Shown: piece after piece, positions 5,650-13,214 of the stretch | How the letters are laid out: every line of letters starts with the position of its first letter | Numbering within the stretch: position 1 is the first letter of the stretch | DNA from: an uncultured Candidatus Saccharibacteria bacterium | GTDB lineage: Bacteria > Patescibacteriota > Saccharimonadia > Saccharimonadales > Saccharimonadaceae | DNA length: 19,232 nt | NCBI GenBank assembly: GCA_938038145.1 | Contig: CALHQU010000028.1 | Location: 1-19,232, forward strand | Direction of reading: 5' to 3' | Translations under genes and position numbers: made by a program | The notes under the pieces: model-generated | Database searches by the model: none | Seen by the model: only the letters and a program-made list of their open reading frames with translations | Told to the model about the DNA's origin: nothing

Positions 5650-6342
5650 ATGAGGGTGAATAAAATACGACGTCGGCAAGTGGTGATTGCGCTGGTAATT
5701 CTGGTGGCTGGCGTGGCGGTTTGGGCTTCGCGAATTTCACAACCCGAGCCTCAGACAATTCAAACTTCAACGCAACGAGAATTATTTGGTGCTTCGAACG
5801 CCAAAGCGGAATTGGAAAAGATAGAAGTTAAAGGACGTGCGCCAAAAACTGGTTATTCCAGAAAGCAATTCGGCAATGGCTGGGGCAAAATTAACGGCTG
5901 CTCTGTACGAGAAGTGATTCTGGCGCGAGATTTGACGGACGAGAAAATTGATGAAAAATGTCGAGTTTTATCGGGTGTGCTGAATGATCCGTACACTGGT
6001 CAAACAATTCAATTTCAGCGCGGCGAAAAAACCAGCTCTAAGGTTCAGATTGATCATGTCGTGGCTTTGAGTGATGCTTGGCAAAAGGGTGCGCAGCAAA
6101 TTTCTCCAGAGGAGCGAGAGAAATTAGCGAATGATCCGTTAAATCTGTTGGCTGTTGACGGTCCAGCAAATCAAGCCAAAGGCGACGGTGACGCGGCGAC
6201 TTGGCTGCCGAGTAATAAGCCGTTTCGTTGTCAGTATGTAGCGCGCCAGATAGCAATAAAGCGACGATATCGCTTGTGGGTAACGGAAGCTGAAAAAAGC
6301 GCGATGTCGGGAATTCTGGAAAAGTGTGTAGAAGTAAATTGA
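5650..6342 (+). CDS. Secreted or membrane-anchored HNH nuclease (DUF1524/GmrSD-C-like)
   Basis: 230 residues. A basic N-terminus and hydrophobic helix (about 10-27) form a signal peptide or anchor. The rest matches the secreted HNH family: TGYSRKQFGNGW (67-78), VQIDHVVALSDAW (132-144) with the catalytic Asp-His pair D135-H136, NLLAVDGPANQAKGD (165-179) with the metal-site asparagines, and an Arg/Lys/aromatic tail (RRYRLW). Cysteines 84, 104, 194 and 226 could form disulfides, fitting an extracytoplasmic enzyme. It likely cuts DNA outside the cell, possibly for nucleotide scavenging or uptake, which suits a nucleotide-auxotrophic CPR cell; that role is inference. The start ATG is leaderless with respect to the -10 at 5638. 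Its TGA stop overlaps the -35 of the next promoter. Confidence 0.8.
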   Translation: MRVNKIRRRQVVIALVILVAGVAVWASRISQPEPQTIQTSTQRELFGASNAKAELEKIEVKGRAPKTGYSRKQFGNGWGKINGCSVREVILARDLTDEKIDEKCRVLSGVLNDPYTGQTIQFQRGEKTSSKVQIDHVVALSDAWQKGAQQISPEEREKLANDPLNLLAVDGPANQAKGDGDAATWLPSNKPFRCQYVARQIAIKRRYRLWVTEAEKSAMSGILEKCVEVN

Positions 6343-6367
6343 CAAAATGAAAAATTTTTAGTACAAT
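6339..6367 (+). promoter_or_regulatory. Near-consensus promoter upstream of nusA
   Basis: TTGACA (6339-6344), a 17-base spacer and TACAAT (6362-6367) place a start near 6374. The -35 overlaps the stop codon of the HNH nuclease gene. A second TATAAT at 6434-6439 without a clear -35 might give a shorter nusA transcript. Confidence 0.75.
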
Positions 6368-6375
6368 GAGAAAGT

Positions 6376-6404
6376 ACTCATCCGGCCGGCAGGTCGGAGT
6401 TTTT
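6376..6404 (+). terminator. Promoter-proximal hairpin with T-run ahead of nusA
   Basis: CCGGCC (6382-6387) pairs with GGTCGG (6392-6397) over a GGCA loop; outer ACT/AGT can extend it, and five T follow (6400-6404). It may terminate the HNH nuclease transcript. It also lies within the first 31 nt of the RNA from the 6339-6367 promoter, so it could act as an attenuator of nusA itself. Confidence 0.5.
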
Positions 6405-6458
6405 CGTTTATGGAAGTTTGAGACGGAAAAAGATATAATTAATAAGAAGGAGAATGTA

Positions 6459-7580
6459 ATGGAAGATTTGAATATCAAGCAGTTGACGTTGGCAGTGCGT
6501 ACGATTGCTGAGGAAAAAAACTTGCCAGAAGAAACAGTTTTGAGCGTGATTGAGCAGGCGATTGCGGCGGCTTGGCGTCGTGACAACGGCACACGTGACC
6601 AATTGGTTCGTGCAAGCTTGAATATCAATAACGGTACGGCTGTCGTGTCGGTTGTTAAAACTGTTGTTGAAGAAGTTGAGAATGATGCCAATCAAATCGA
6701 CCTAGAGGAAGCTAAGGAGATAGATCCTGCGGCTGAACTTGGCGGTGAAGTTGTGATGGAAACTCATAACGTGACGACTTTTGGTCGAGTTGCTGCTCAG
6801 ACCGCTAAGCAAGTGATTTTGCAGCGTTTGCGTGAAGCTGAGCGTGAAGTTGTCTTGGCGGAATTTGAAGACAAAATCGGTACGGTTGTTATCGGTACAG
6901 TTCAGCGAGTTGAGCCGCGCGTTGTGCGAATTGAGCTTGGCAAGGCTGTTGGAATTATGCCTCAGAGCGAGCAAATTCCTGGTGAATATTACGGCGTTGG
7001 TCGTCGAATTAAGGTTTATATTAAGGACATTGAGCGCGAAGGTCGCGGTCCGCAATTGATTCTTAGCCGCGGCAATGAAGAGTTTGTGCGATTCTTGTTC
7101 AATCAAGAAGTTCCGGAGATGGAAACTGGTGCAGTTGAGATTAAGGCAATTGCTCGCGAAGCTGGTCGCCGAACTAAATTAGCGGTTTCTTCAGCGCTAC
7201 CTGGCGTTGATCCAGTTGGTACGTTTGTTGGTGGCCACGGCGCCCGCGTTCAGGCTGTGATGAATGAAATTGGCGAGCAGGAAAAAATTGACATTATTCC
7301 ATACGAGGAAGATGCGGCTGGATTTATTGCTAATGCGATGAGCCCAGCAGAGGTTTTGAGCGTGACTGTCAATGAAGATGAGAAGCGTGCGACGGTCTAT
7401 GTTAGCGAAGATCAGCAATCAATAGCAATTGGTCGCGCTGGACAGAATGTTCGCTTGGCAAGTCGATTGACTGGCTATGAATTAGACATCGAAGCAAAAG
7501 CTCCTGTTAAGGCAGAGCCAAAACCTCGAAAGAATATTGAGGATAGCTTGATGAGCGTAGTTGAGGAGGTGGCGGAATAA
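6459..7580 (+). CDS. nusA: Transcription termination/antitermination factor NusA
   Basis: 373 residues from the ATG at 6459, chosen because AAGGAG lies just upstream; the frame is open further upstream to 6366 but that stretch is the promoter leader. Domains in order: RNA-polymerase-binding N-terminal domain (about 1-120, with LAVRTIAEEKNLPEETVLSV), S1 domain (about 135-200, GTVQRVEPRVVRIELG), then two KH domains (about 215-345) with GTFVGGHGARVQAVMNEI and IAIGRAGQNVRLASRLTG. NusA binds the elongating polymerase and nascent RNA and modulates pausing and intrinsic termination. There is no C-terminal acidic repeat, as in most bacteria outside Proteobacteria. clpC follows after 40 bases, so they probably share a transcript. 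The upstream hairpin may allow autoregulation. Confidence 0.93.
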   Translation: MEDLNIKQLTLAVRTIAEEKNLPEETVLSVIEQAIAAAWRRDNGTRDQLVRASLNINNGTAVVSVVKTVVEEVENDANQIDLEEAKEIDPAAELGGEVVMETHNVTTFGRVAAQTAKQVILQRLREAEREVVLAEFEDKIGTVVIGTVQRVEPRVVRIELGKAVGIMPQSEQIPGEYYGVGRRIKVYIKDIEREGRGPQLILSRGNEEFVRFLFNQEVPEMETGAVEIKAIAREAGRRTKLAVSSALPGVDPVGTFVGGHGARVQAVMNEIGEQEKIDIIPYEEDAAGFIANAMSPAEVLSVTVNEDEKRATVYVSEDQQSIAIGRAGQNVRLASRLTGYELDIEAKAPVKAEPKPRKNIEDSLMSVVEEVAE

Positions 7581-7620
7581 GCTGCCTTCTGCGAATCGCC
7601 GAAAACGAAAGGAGGGCGAT

Positions 7621-10077
7621 ATGTCAGAAGATTTTTCTGAATTAGAACCTCGGCTGACGGAAACGGCTCGGGCCAGTTTGGGGCGGGCTGGTTTTCTGGC
7701 GCATAATGAGGGGAGCGAATATGTTGGCACGGAGCATATTTTGCTTGGTGTGTTGGCACAAAATTCGTCGCTAGGCGCGAAAATTTTGGCGGAAAACGGC
7801 GTAACTTTGGATCGAGCGGAAATGGCGTTGAACCTGACCGCAAAGCCGCTGGTGATTACGATTGTAAGTAAGGGTTTGAGTGCTGAAGTTGTTGAATTGA
7901 TAAGAATTGCCTGGCAATTAGCGGTTGAATTTGGGCAGGAAAAAATTGGCACGGAACACATCGTTTATGGAATGTTGCAGCAGCACGAGGCGCGAGCGAC
8001 TAAATTGCTGCGGGATATGAACGTTGACATTGACAATCTGCGTGGAAGTTTGGAAGATGTGTTTGATAAACAGCAGTTTGAATCTCTTCAGAGCGAGCGC
8101 AGTACGGCAAGTCAAAATTCTGGCGATTTGCGAGTTTTGGAGAAATTCGGTGTCGATTTGACGCGGCGTGCTAGCGAAGGATTTTTGGATCCGGTGATTG
8201 GTCGAGCCTCGGAAATTCAGCGAATGATCACGATTTTGGGTCGGCGGAGTAAGAATAATCCAGCGCTAATTGGCGAACCTGGCGTCGGTAAAACTGCGGT
8301 CGTTGAGGGTTTGGCGCAGAGGATTGCTAATAATAAAGTTCCCGAATTTTTGAAAGGTAAGCGACTTTTTCAACTGGATTTGACGGCGATGATTGCTGGG
8401 ACGAAATATCGCGGGCAATTTGAGGAGCGATTGCAAAAAGTTCTGGCGGTCGCTAAAAAGCATCAAGAAGTTATTTTGTTTATTGATGAGCTGCATCTGT
8501 TGGTTGGCGCTGGTTCGGCTGAAGGCTCGATGGACGCGGCGAATGTATTGAAGCCGGCGTTGTCGCGAGGCGAGGTGCGACTAATCGGTGCGACGACGTT
8601 TGATGAATATCGAAAACATATCGAAAAAGATGCCGCGTTGTCACGACGCTTCCAATCTGTGACAGTCAATGAGCCGTCGCCAGAAGAGGCGGTGGAAATG
8701 ATGCGAGGATTGAGGGGAAAATTAGCCAAGCATCATCAAATTCAAATTCCTGACGAAATGTTGACCGAAGCGGTGGATTTGAGCCAGCGTTACGTGACGG
8801 AGCGATTTTTGCCAGATAAAGCGATCGACGTGATTGACGAGGCAGCGAGTTTATTGAAGTCTAGCTCGCCAATAAAATTGTCGCGTAAGGATAAGTTGGC
8901 TCGCCAAATTAAGCGATTGGCTGGGAAAATTGACGCCGCGGTCGAGGCTGAGGATTATGAAAAAGCTGCAGAATTTAAGATGCAAATGAGGCAATTAGAA
9001 TTGCAAGCCGAAGCGCTGAAAGATGAAGCCAGTGATGAGCCGGTGTTGACTGATGAATATTTGCGTCGAGCGGTTTCGGCAATGACGAATATTCCGATCG
9101 ACAGATTATCGTTAAATCAGATGAAGGATTTGATTCGCTTGGAAAAACGACTGAGCCAGAGCGTTCTTGGTCAGAATGAAGCAATTGAGCAACTGGCGCG
9201 CGCGATTCGCCGCAATAAAGCTGGACTAAATCGTCAGAGTGGACCGCTTGGGTCGTTTATCTTTCTGGGTCCGACTGGAGTTGGTAAGACGGAATTGGCG
9301 CGAGTTCTGGCGCGGGAAGTTTTTGGCGGCGATGATAGCTTGATTAAAATTGACATGAGCGAGTTTTCTGAGCGCCACACGGCTAGTCGGCTTGTCGGTG
9401 CGCCGGCTGGTTATGTTGGCTATGAGGATGGCGGGAAATTGACAGATAAAGTTCGTCGTCGACCGTATAGCGTGGTGTTGTTTGATGAAATTGAAAAAGC
9501 GCATCCTGATGTTCTGAATCTGCTTTTGCAGATTTTGGAGGACGGCAAGTTGAGCGATTCTCACGGGCGAACGGTGAGTTTTCGGCAGACGATTGTCATC
9601 TTGACGAGTAACGTCGGCGCCGAACAAATGATTCAGGATTCGGAGCTGGGATTTGGCGCGTCTGGGCAGAAAAAGTCGGCTAGTGAAAATCGTCACGAGA
9701 AAAATTCGCGTGCCGCTCTGCGTGAGCTTGAGGAATTTTTACGTCCAGAATTGATTGGCCGATTTGATAACATGATTACATTTAAGCCGCTGTCTCGTTC
9801 GGTAGTGCGAAAGATTTTTGACAATCTCACATCTGACTTAATCAAGGCTGTCGCTCAACATGGAATGACGCTTGATATTACTTCTTCGGCGAAGCGTTGG
9901 TTGATCGATCGGGGATTTGACGAGCAGCGCGGCGTGCGAGTTTTGAGGCGAACAATTCAGTCGGAGTTGGCGGATCCGCTGAGTGATGTTTTATTGTCCA
10001 ATAAAGCAAAATCTGGCGACACGCTGGAGGCTAAAATTGATAATAATAAGGTGGTGATTAATGTCAATCGTGCGTAA
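7621..10077 (+). CDS. clpC: ClpC-type AAA+ unfoldase of the Clp protease
   Basis: 818 residues from the ATG at 7621, preceded by GGAGG at ideal spacing; the frame extends upstream to 7561 but has no RBS there. The N domain has two Clp-N repeats (about 1-150). The first AAA+ module has Walker A GEPGVGKT (218-225) and Walker [13 protein letters not shown]-like segment [18 protein letters not shown] near 443-460 marks the ClpC subtype. The second AAA+ module has Walker A GPTGVGKT (about 550-557) and Walker B VVLFDEIE. It unfolds proteins in an ATP-dependent way and feeds them to ClpP, which is not in the window. The last 17 bases overlap the next gene, indicating coupling. Confidence 0.94.
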   Translation: MSEDFSELEPRLTETARASLGRAGFLAHNEGSEYVGTEHILLGVLAQNSSLGAKILAENGVTLDRAEMALNLTAKPLVITIVSKGLSAEVVELIRIAWQLAVEFGQEKIGTEHIVYGMLQQHEARATKLLRDMNVDIDNLRGSLEDVFDKQQFESLQSERSTASQNSGDLRVLEKFGVDLTRRASEGFLDPVIGRASEIQRMITILGRRSKNNPALIGEPGVGKTAVVEGLAQRIANNKVPEFLKGKRLFQLDLTAMIAGTKYRGQFEERLQKVLAVAKKHQEVILFIDELHLLVGAGSAEGSMDAANVLKPALSRGEVRLIGATTFDEYRKHIEKDAALSRRFQSVTVNEPSPEEAVEMMRGLRGKLAKHHQIQIPDEMLTEAVDLSQRYVTERFLPDKAIDVIDEAASLLKSSSPIKLSRKDKLARQIKRLAGKIDAAVEAEDYEKAAEFKMQMRQLELQAEALKDEASDEPVLTDEYLRRAVSAMTNIPIDRLSLNQMKDLIRLEKRLSQSVLGQNEAIEQLARAIRRNKAGLNRQSGPLGSFIFLGPTGVGKTELARVLAREVFGGDDSLIKIDMSEFSERHTASRLVGAPAGYVGYEDGGKLTDKVRRRPYSVVLFDEIEKAHPDVLNLLLQILEDGKLSDSHGRTVSFRQTIVILTSNVGAEQMIQDSELGFGASGQKKSASENRHEKNSRAALRELEEFLRPELIGRFDNMITFKPLSRSVVRKIFDNLTSDLIKAVAQHGMTLDITSSAKRWLIDRGFDEQRGVRVLRRTIQSELADPLSDVLLSNKAKSGDTLEAKIDNNKVVINVNRA

Positions 10078-11041
10078 AATATTCAGCGTCCTCACGCCGA
10101 TAATTGTACTTTCTGTTGCGGTTTTTGTGATGGCGAATCGTCAGCAAATTATTGATGAGATTGCGCTGTGGCAATATAAGCCGAGTGCGGAAATTGTCGC
10201 TATTGCTGATCGCGTAAAGATGTCGGATGTTGGCAGGAAAATGTTCTATGTTTCTAATCCGCAAATCAAATCGGCAAATGAGTTTAACGAAGATTGTCGG
10301 CGTGTAGAAAAGGGAAACGCAATTTTGGGTTGTTACAATCCGTCGTCTAGGGATATTTATATTTATAACGTGACCAATTCTGAGCTTGACGGCGTGAAAG
10401 AAGTGACGGCAGCGCATGAGATGCTGCACGCTGCTTGGGAAAGGTTGAGTACGTCGGAAAAATCTCATTTGAGTGAGCTTTTGGAGCAGGTTTATAATAA
10501 TGTGAAAAATAAGAAATTGTCCGAGCGTATGGAATATTATGATCGTGCGCAACCCGGAACAAGAGCTAACGAGTTGCATTCGATTCTGGGGACGGAATTT
10601 GCCGATTTGGGCGATGAGTTGGAAGAATATTATCGACGATATTTTACTGATCGGTCTGAAGTCGTGAAATTGCACGCGCAATATCAAGAAAAATTTGAAT
10701 CCAGAGAAAGTGAAGCGCAGAAGTTGAGTGAGTCGTTGAAGGTTCGAAAGGAAAAATTGAACAGAGAATTATCGCAATATTCAACTGATTTGGCGGATTA
10801 TAATAGTCGCGTGGCGGACTTTAATCGGCGAGCGGGCGTTAGTGGCGGATTTTTGTCACAGAGTGATTTTTATAGTCAACGCCAAGCCTTGAAGGCGGAA
10901 CTCTCGGAGTTGAACGAAAGGCGTGCCAATTTGAATTCTGAGATCAATTCTTACAATTCTGATGTTTTGCGGCTTAGAGAATTGGGCGTGCAGATTGATG
11001 AGTTGAATAAAAGTTTGGATAGTTTAGAGGGGGCGAAATAA
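10061..11041 (+). CDS. Membrane-anchored HExxH zinc-protease-like protein with coiled-coil tail
   Basis: 326 residues. A single hydrophobic segment (8-24) after a short basic N-terminus suggests an N-in/C-out anchor. The middle region carries EVTAAHEMLHAAWERL with the HExxH zinc motif at 119-123, and further on NELHSILGTEF (170-180), where Glu171 or Glu179 could be a third ligand. Residues 195-326 are a long charged coiled coil. I know no named family; it looks like an extracytoplasmic metallopeptidase of Saccharibacteria. It overlaps clpC by 17 bases and its TAA overlaps the ATG of radA by one base, so it belongs to the same operon. Two cysteines (79 and 91) might form a disulfide. Substrate and activity are unknown. 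Confidence 0.6.
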   Translation: MSIVRKIFSVLTPIIVLSVAVFVMANRQQIIDEIALWQYKPSAEIVAIADRVKMSDVGRKMFYVSNPQIKSANEFNEDCRRVEKGNAILGCYNPSSRDIYIYNVTNSELDGVKEVTAAHEMLHAAWERLSTSEKSHLSELLEQVYNNVKNKKLSERMEYYDRAQPGTRANELHSILGTEFADLGDELEEYYRRYFTDRSEVVKLHAQYQEKFESRESEAQKLSESLKVRKEKLNRELSQYSTDLADYNSRVADFNRRAGVSGGFLSQSDFYSQRQALKAELSELNERRANLNSEINSYNSDVLRLRELGVQIDELNKSLDSLEGAK

Positions 11042-12390
11042 TGGTGAAAGTTCGAAGTCAATTTGTTTGTCAGCAGTGCGGGGCTAGCTTTTCAAAGTGG
11101 GCTGGCAGATGTGAAAATTGCGGGGAATGGAATTCGCTAGTCGAGCAGGTCGTTTCTTCTGGCGGGTCGTCCGTTGTTGATAAATCTGCTGGGCGCGGCA
11201 AAGCCTTGAAAACGTCTAGCATTCGTGAAGCTGCCTCTGAGTCTGGGCTAGAAAGATTAAGTACGGGAATTGACGATTTGGACACTGTTTTGGGTGGTGG
11301 ATTTTTGGTTGGCGGCGTGGTGTTGGTGGCGGGTCAGCCTGGAATCGGAAAGAGTACGCTTTTAGCGCAAGTTGCGGCACATATTGCCAAGACAAAATCG
11401 GTGTTATATGTAAGCGGCGAGGAATCGGTTTCTCAGGTGAAGCTTCGTGCGGAGCGTTTGGGCGCGGCTGATTCGGAAAAAATGCAGCTCGCCTCCAGTA
11501 ATAGCGCGGAAGATATTGCGGCGTCAATTCAGCAAGGCGGATATGATCTGGCGATTGTCGATTCGGTTCAGACAATTTCTCTCAGCGAGATTTCCTCAGC
11601 TCCGGGGTCGGTTAGTCAGATTACCAATTCGTCAAATGTAATTATTCGTGCCGCCAAAGCTTCGGGTACGGCGGTGATTTTGGTTGGTCACGTCACCAAA
11701 GAGGGCTCGATTGCTGGCCCGAAAATATTAGAGCATTTAGTGGACGTTGTACTGAATTTTGAGGGCGATCGATATGGCGGTTTTCGAGTTGTTCGGGCGC
11801 AGAAGAACCGATACGGATCGACTAATGAAGCGGCGATTTTTGAGATGGACGAGCAGGGGTTAAGAATCGTGAAGAATCCGTCGGCGGAACTTCTGGCGGA
11901 GCGTCAGAATCTGGATGGGTCAATTGTGCTGGCAACCATGGAAGGTGCACGTCCGCTTTTGGTGGAAATTCAGGCGCTAGTTAATTCGACGAATTTTGGC
12001 TATCCTAAGCGCACGGCGAGTGGTTTTGATCTGAATCGATTGAATCTGTTGGTGGCGGTTTTGGAGAAGCGAACGAAGTTAAAATTGGCGGACAAAGATA
12101 TTTACGTCAATGTGGTCGGCGGGCTGAAATTAAATGATCCAGCTGCTGATTTGGCGGTGGCGATGGCGATTGCTAGCGCTAGTGCTGGGCGAAGTCTGGA
12201 CGAGGGCGCCGTGGTGTTTGGCGAAATTGGTTTGGGCGGTGAGATTCGCTCGGCGACGAATTGGCAAGCTCGAATTAAGGAGGCGAAGAAGCTGGGCTTC
12301 ACTTATGCGATTGCGCCGAAAGTTCATAAAGATAAATTTATAAAAGGCGTCAGCGATATGCGACAGGCGCTGATTGACTATTTACAATAG
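11041..12390 (+). CDS. radA: DNA repair protein RadA
   Basis: 449 residues, standard length. The N-terminal zinc ribbon CQQC-x10-CENC (Cys 10, 13, 24, 27) is followed by a RecA-like ATPase with Walker A GQPGIGKST (98-106), the family-specific KNRYG motif (about 254-258; KNRFG in most RadA) and a C-terminal Lon-protease-like domain (about 290-449). RadA is a DnaB-type branch-migration helicase for recombinational repair and, in naturally competent bacteria, for transformation; it acts in the cytoplasm. The start codon overlaps the previous stop (TAATG), indicating translational coupling. Confidence 0.95.
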   Translation: MVKVRSQFVCQQCGASFSKWAGRCENCGEWNSLVEQVVSSGGSSVVDKSAGRGKALKTSSIREAASESGLERLSTGIDDLDTVLGGGFLVGGVVLVAGQPGIGKSTLLAQVAAHIAKTKSVLYVSGEESVSQVKLRAERLGAADSEKMQLASSNSAEDIAASIQQGGYDLAIVDSVQTISLSEISSAPGSVSQITNSSNVIIRAAKASGTAVILVGHVTKEGSIAGPKILEHLVDVVLNFEGDRYGGFRVVRAQKNRYGSTNEAAIFEMDEQGLRIVKNPSAELLAERQNLDGSIVLATMEGARPLLVEIQALVNSTNFGYPKRTASGFDLNRLNLLVAVLEKRTKLKLADKDIYVNVVGGLKLNDPAADLAVAMAIASASAGRSLDEGAVVFGEIGLGGEIRSATNWQARIKEAKKLGFTYAIAPKVHKDKFIKGVSDMRQALIDYLQ

Positions 12391-12401
12391 GAAGGGAAAA
12401 A

Positions 12402-13208
12402 ATGAAAGATTTTTACGGATTGATAATAATTATAATGTTACTTGGCTTGGCGACTGAAGTCTATTTCTTGGCAAAACCGCGACGAAATTCATCTGTGGGC
12501 GCAGCGCCAATTTTGGTCGACACGTCAGTACTCATGGATGGGCGAGTGACTGAGCTAGCGAAGACCGGATTTCTGCTGGGCAAAATTATTGTGCCGAGGA
12601 GTGTATTGACGGAATTGCAATTACTAGCCGACGGCGCAGACCACGACAAGCGGGAAAGGGCGCGATTCGGCATGGATGTCGTGAAGGAGCTCAAGGATAT
12701 CTTGAAGTCTTCATTTGAGCTTTACGATGACAATATTCGCGTGCCGGAAGGCGTGGATTCTCGATTGCTAAAATTGGCGAAGGAGATGGACGCGGCGGTA
12801 TTGACGCTTGATTACAATTTGAATAAGGTGGCACAAGTTGAGGGCGTTAAGGTTTTGAATATCAATGAGCTGGCGAAAAGTTTGAGAATGAGCTATTTGC
12901 CTGGCGACGAGCTGGATTTGGAGCTGTCGCAGAAGGGGCAAGATTCTCATCAAGCGGTTGGCTATTTGAAAGATGGAACGATGGTGGTTGTTGAGAACGC
13001 CAAGCGCTACATTGGGCAAACGAAGAAAATTGAGATTATCCGAAGCTTGCAGACTGACGCTGGCAAAATGATGTTTGCAAAGCTTGTGGTTGAACAGAAA
13101 AAACCTGTAAAGCAGAAGACCAACGTTCCTAAAAAGCGCACAAATGGTCGCTCAAAAACATCAGCTCAACACGAGGCTGAGCTGATTAATTTAGTGAATA
13201 AACAATAG
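12402..13208 (+). CDS. Membrane PIN-TRAM domain protein (YacL-like)
   Basis: 268 residues. One N-terminal transmembrane helix (5-23) is followed by a PIN nuclease domain (about 36-155) with acidic residues D40 (ILVDTSVLMDGR), E71 (VLTELQLLAD), D119 and D137 (LTLDYNLNKVA), and a TRAM RNA-binding domain (about 165-230). The tail (233-268) is rich in Lys, Arg and Ser. The order TM-PIN-TRAM is that of the YacL family, whose members lie next to radA in many Gram-positive bacteria; the same neighbourhood is seen here. A membrane-tethered RNA-cleaving or RNA-binding role is likely. YacL usually has more membrane helices, so this is a shortened version. The RBS is GGAAGGG at 12390-12396. Confidence 0.85.
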   Translation: MKDFYGLIIIIMLLGLATEVYFLAKPRRNSSVGAAPILVDTSVLMDGRVTELAKTGFLLGKIIVPRSVLTELQLLADGADHDKRERARFGMDVVKELKDILKSSFELYDDNIRVPEGVDSRLLKLAKEMDAAVLTLDYNLNKVAQVEGVKVLNINELAKSLRMSYLPGDELDLELSQKGQDSHQAVGYLKDGTMVVVENAKRYIGQTKKIEIIRSLQTDAGKMMFAKLVVEQKKPVKQKTNVPKKRTNGRSKTSAQHEAELINLVNKQ

Positions 13209-13214
13209 TTTATT
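13161..13214. terminator. Two hairpins between convergent genes
   Basis: TCAGCTCA (13161-13168) pairs with TGAGCTGA (13178-13185) within the last codons of the PIN-TRAM gene, followed by an AT-rich stretch. Then AATAAAC (13197-13203) and GTTTATT (13208-13214) form a 7-bp stem with an AATA loop exactly between the two converging stop codons. Together they probably serve termination in both directions, although neither has a long T-run. Confidence 0.45.

Noticed and set aside
6366..6458. N-terminal extension of NusA to the ATG at 6366
   Set aside because: The ATG lies within the predicted -10 region and the extension would translate the leader hairpin. The ATG at 6459 has AAGGAG and matches the usual NusA N-terminus.
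6038..6691. 217-codon minus-strand ORF across the HNH nuclease and nusA leader
   Set aside because: It runs antisense through two recognised genes and their promoter, has no RBS and has a Ser/Thr/Phe-rich composition without a domain.
7561..7620. N-terminal extension of ClpC to 7561
   Set aside because: It overlaps the end of nusA and lacks an RBS, whereas ATG 7621 follows GGAGG and matches the normal ClpC start.
9050..9056. Second CTGATGA heptamer, inside clpC (plus strand)
   Set aside because: No flanking stem I, no stem II followed by GAAA, and it lies in codons of a conserved gene. It is not a hammerhead.
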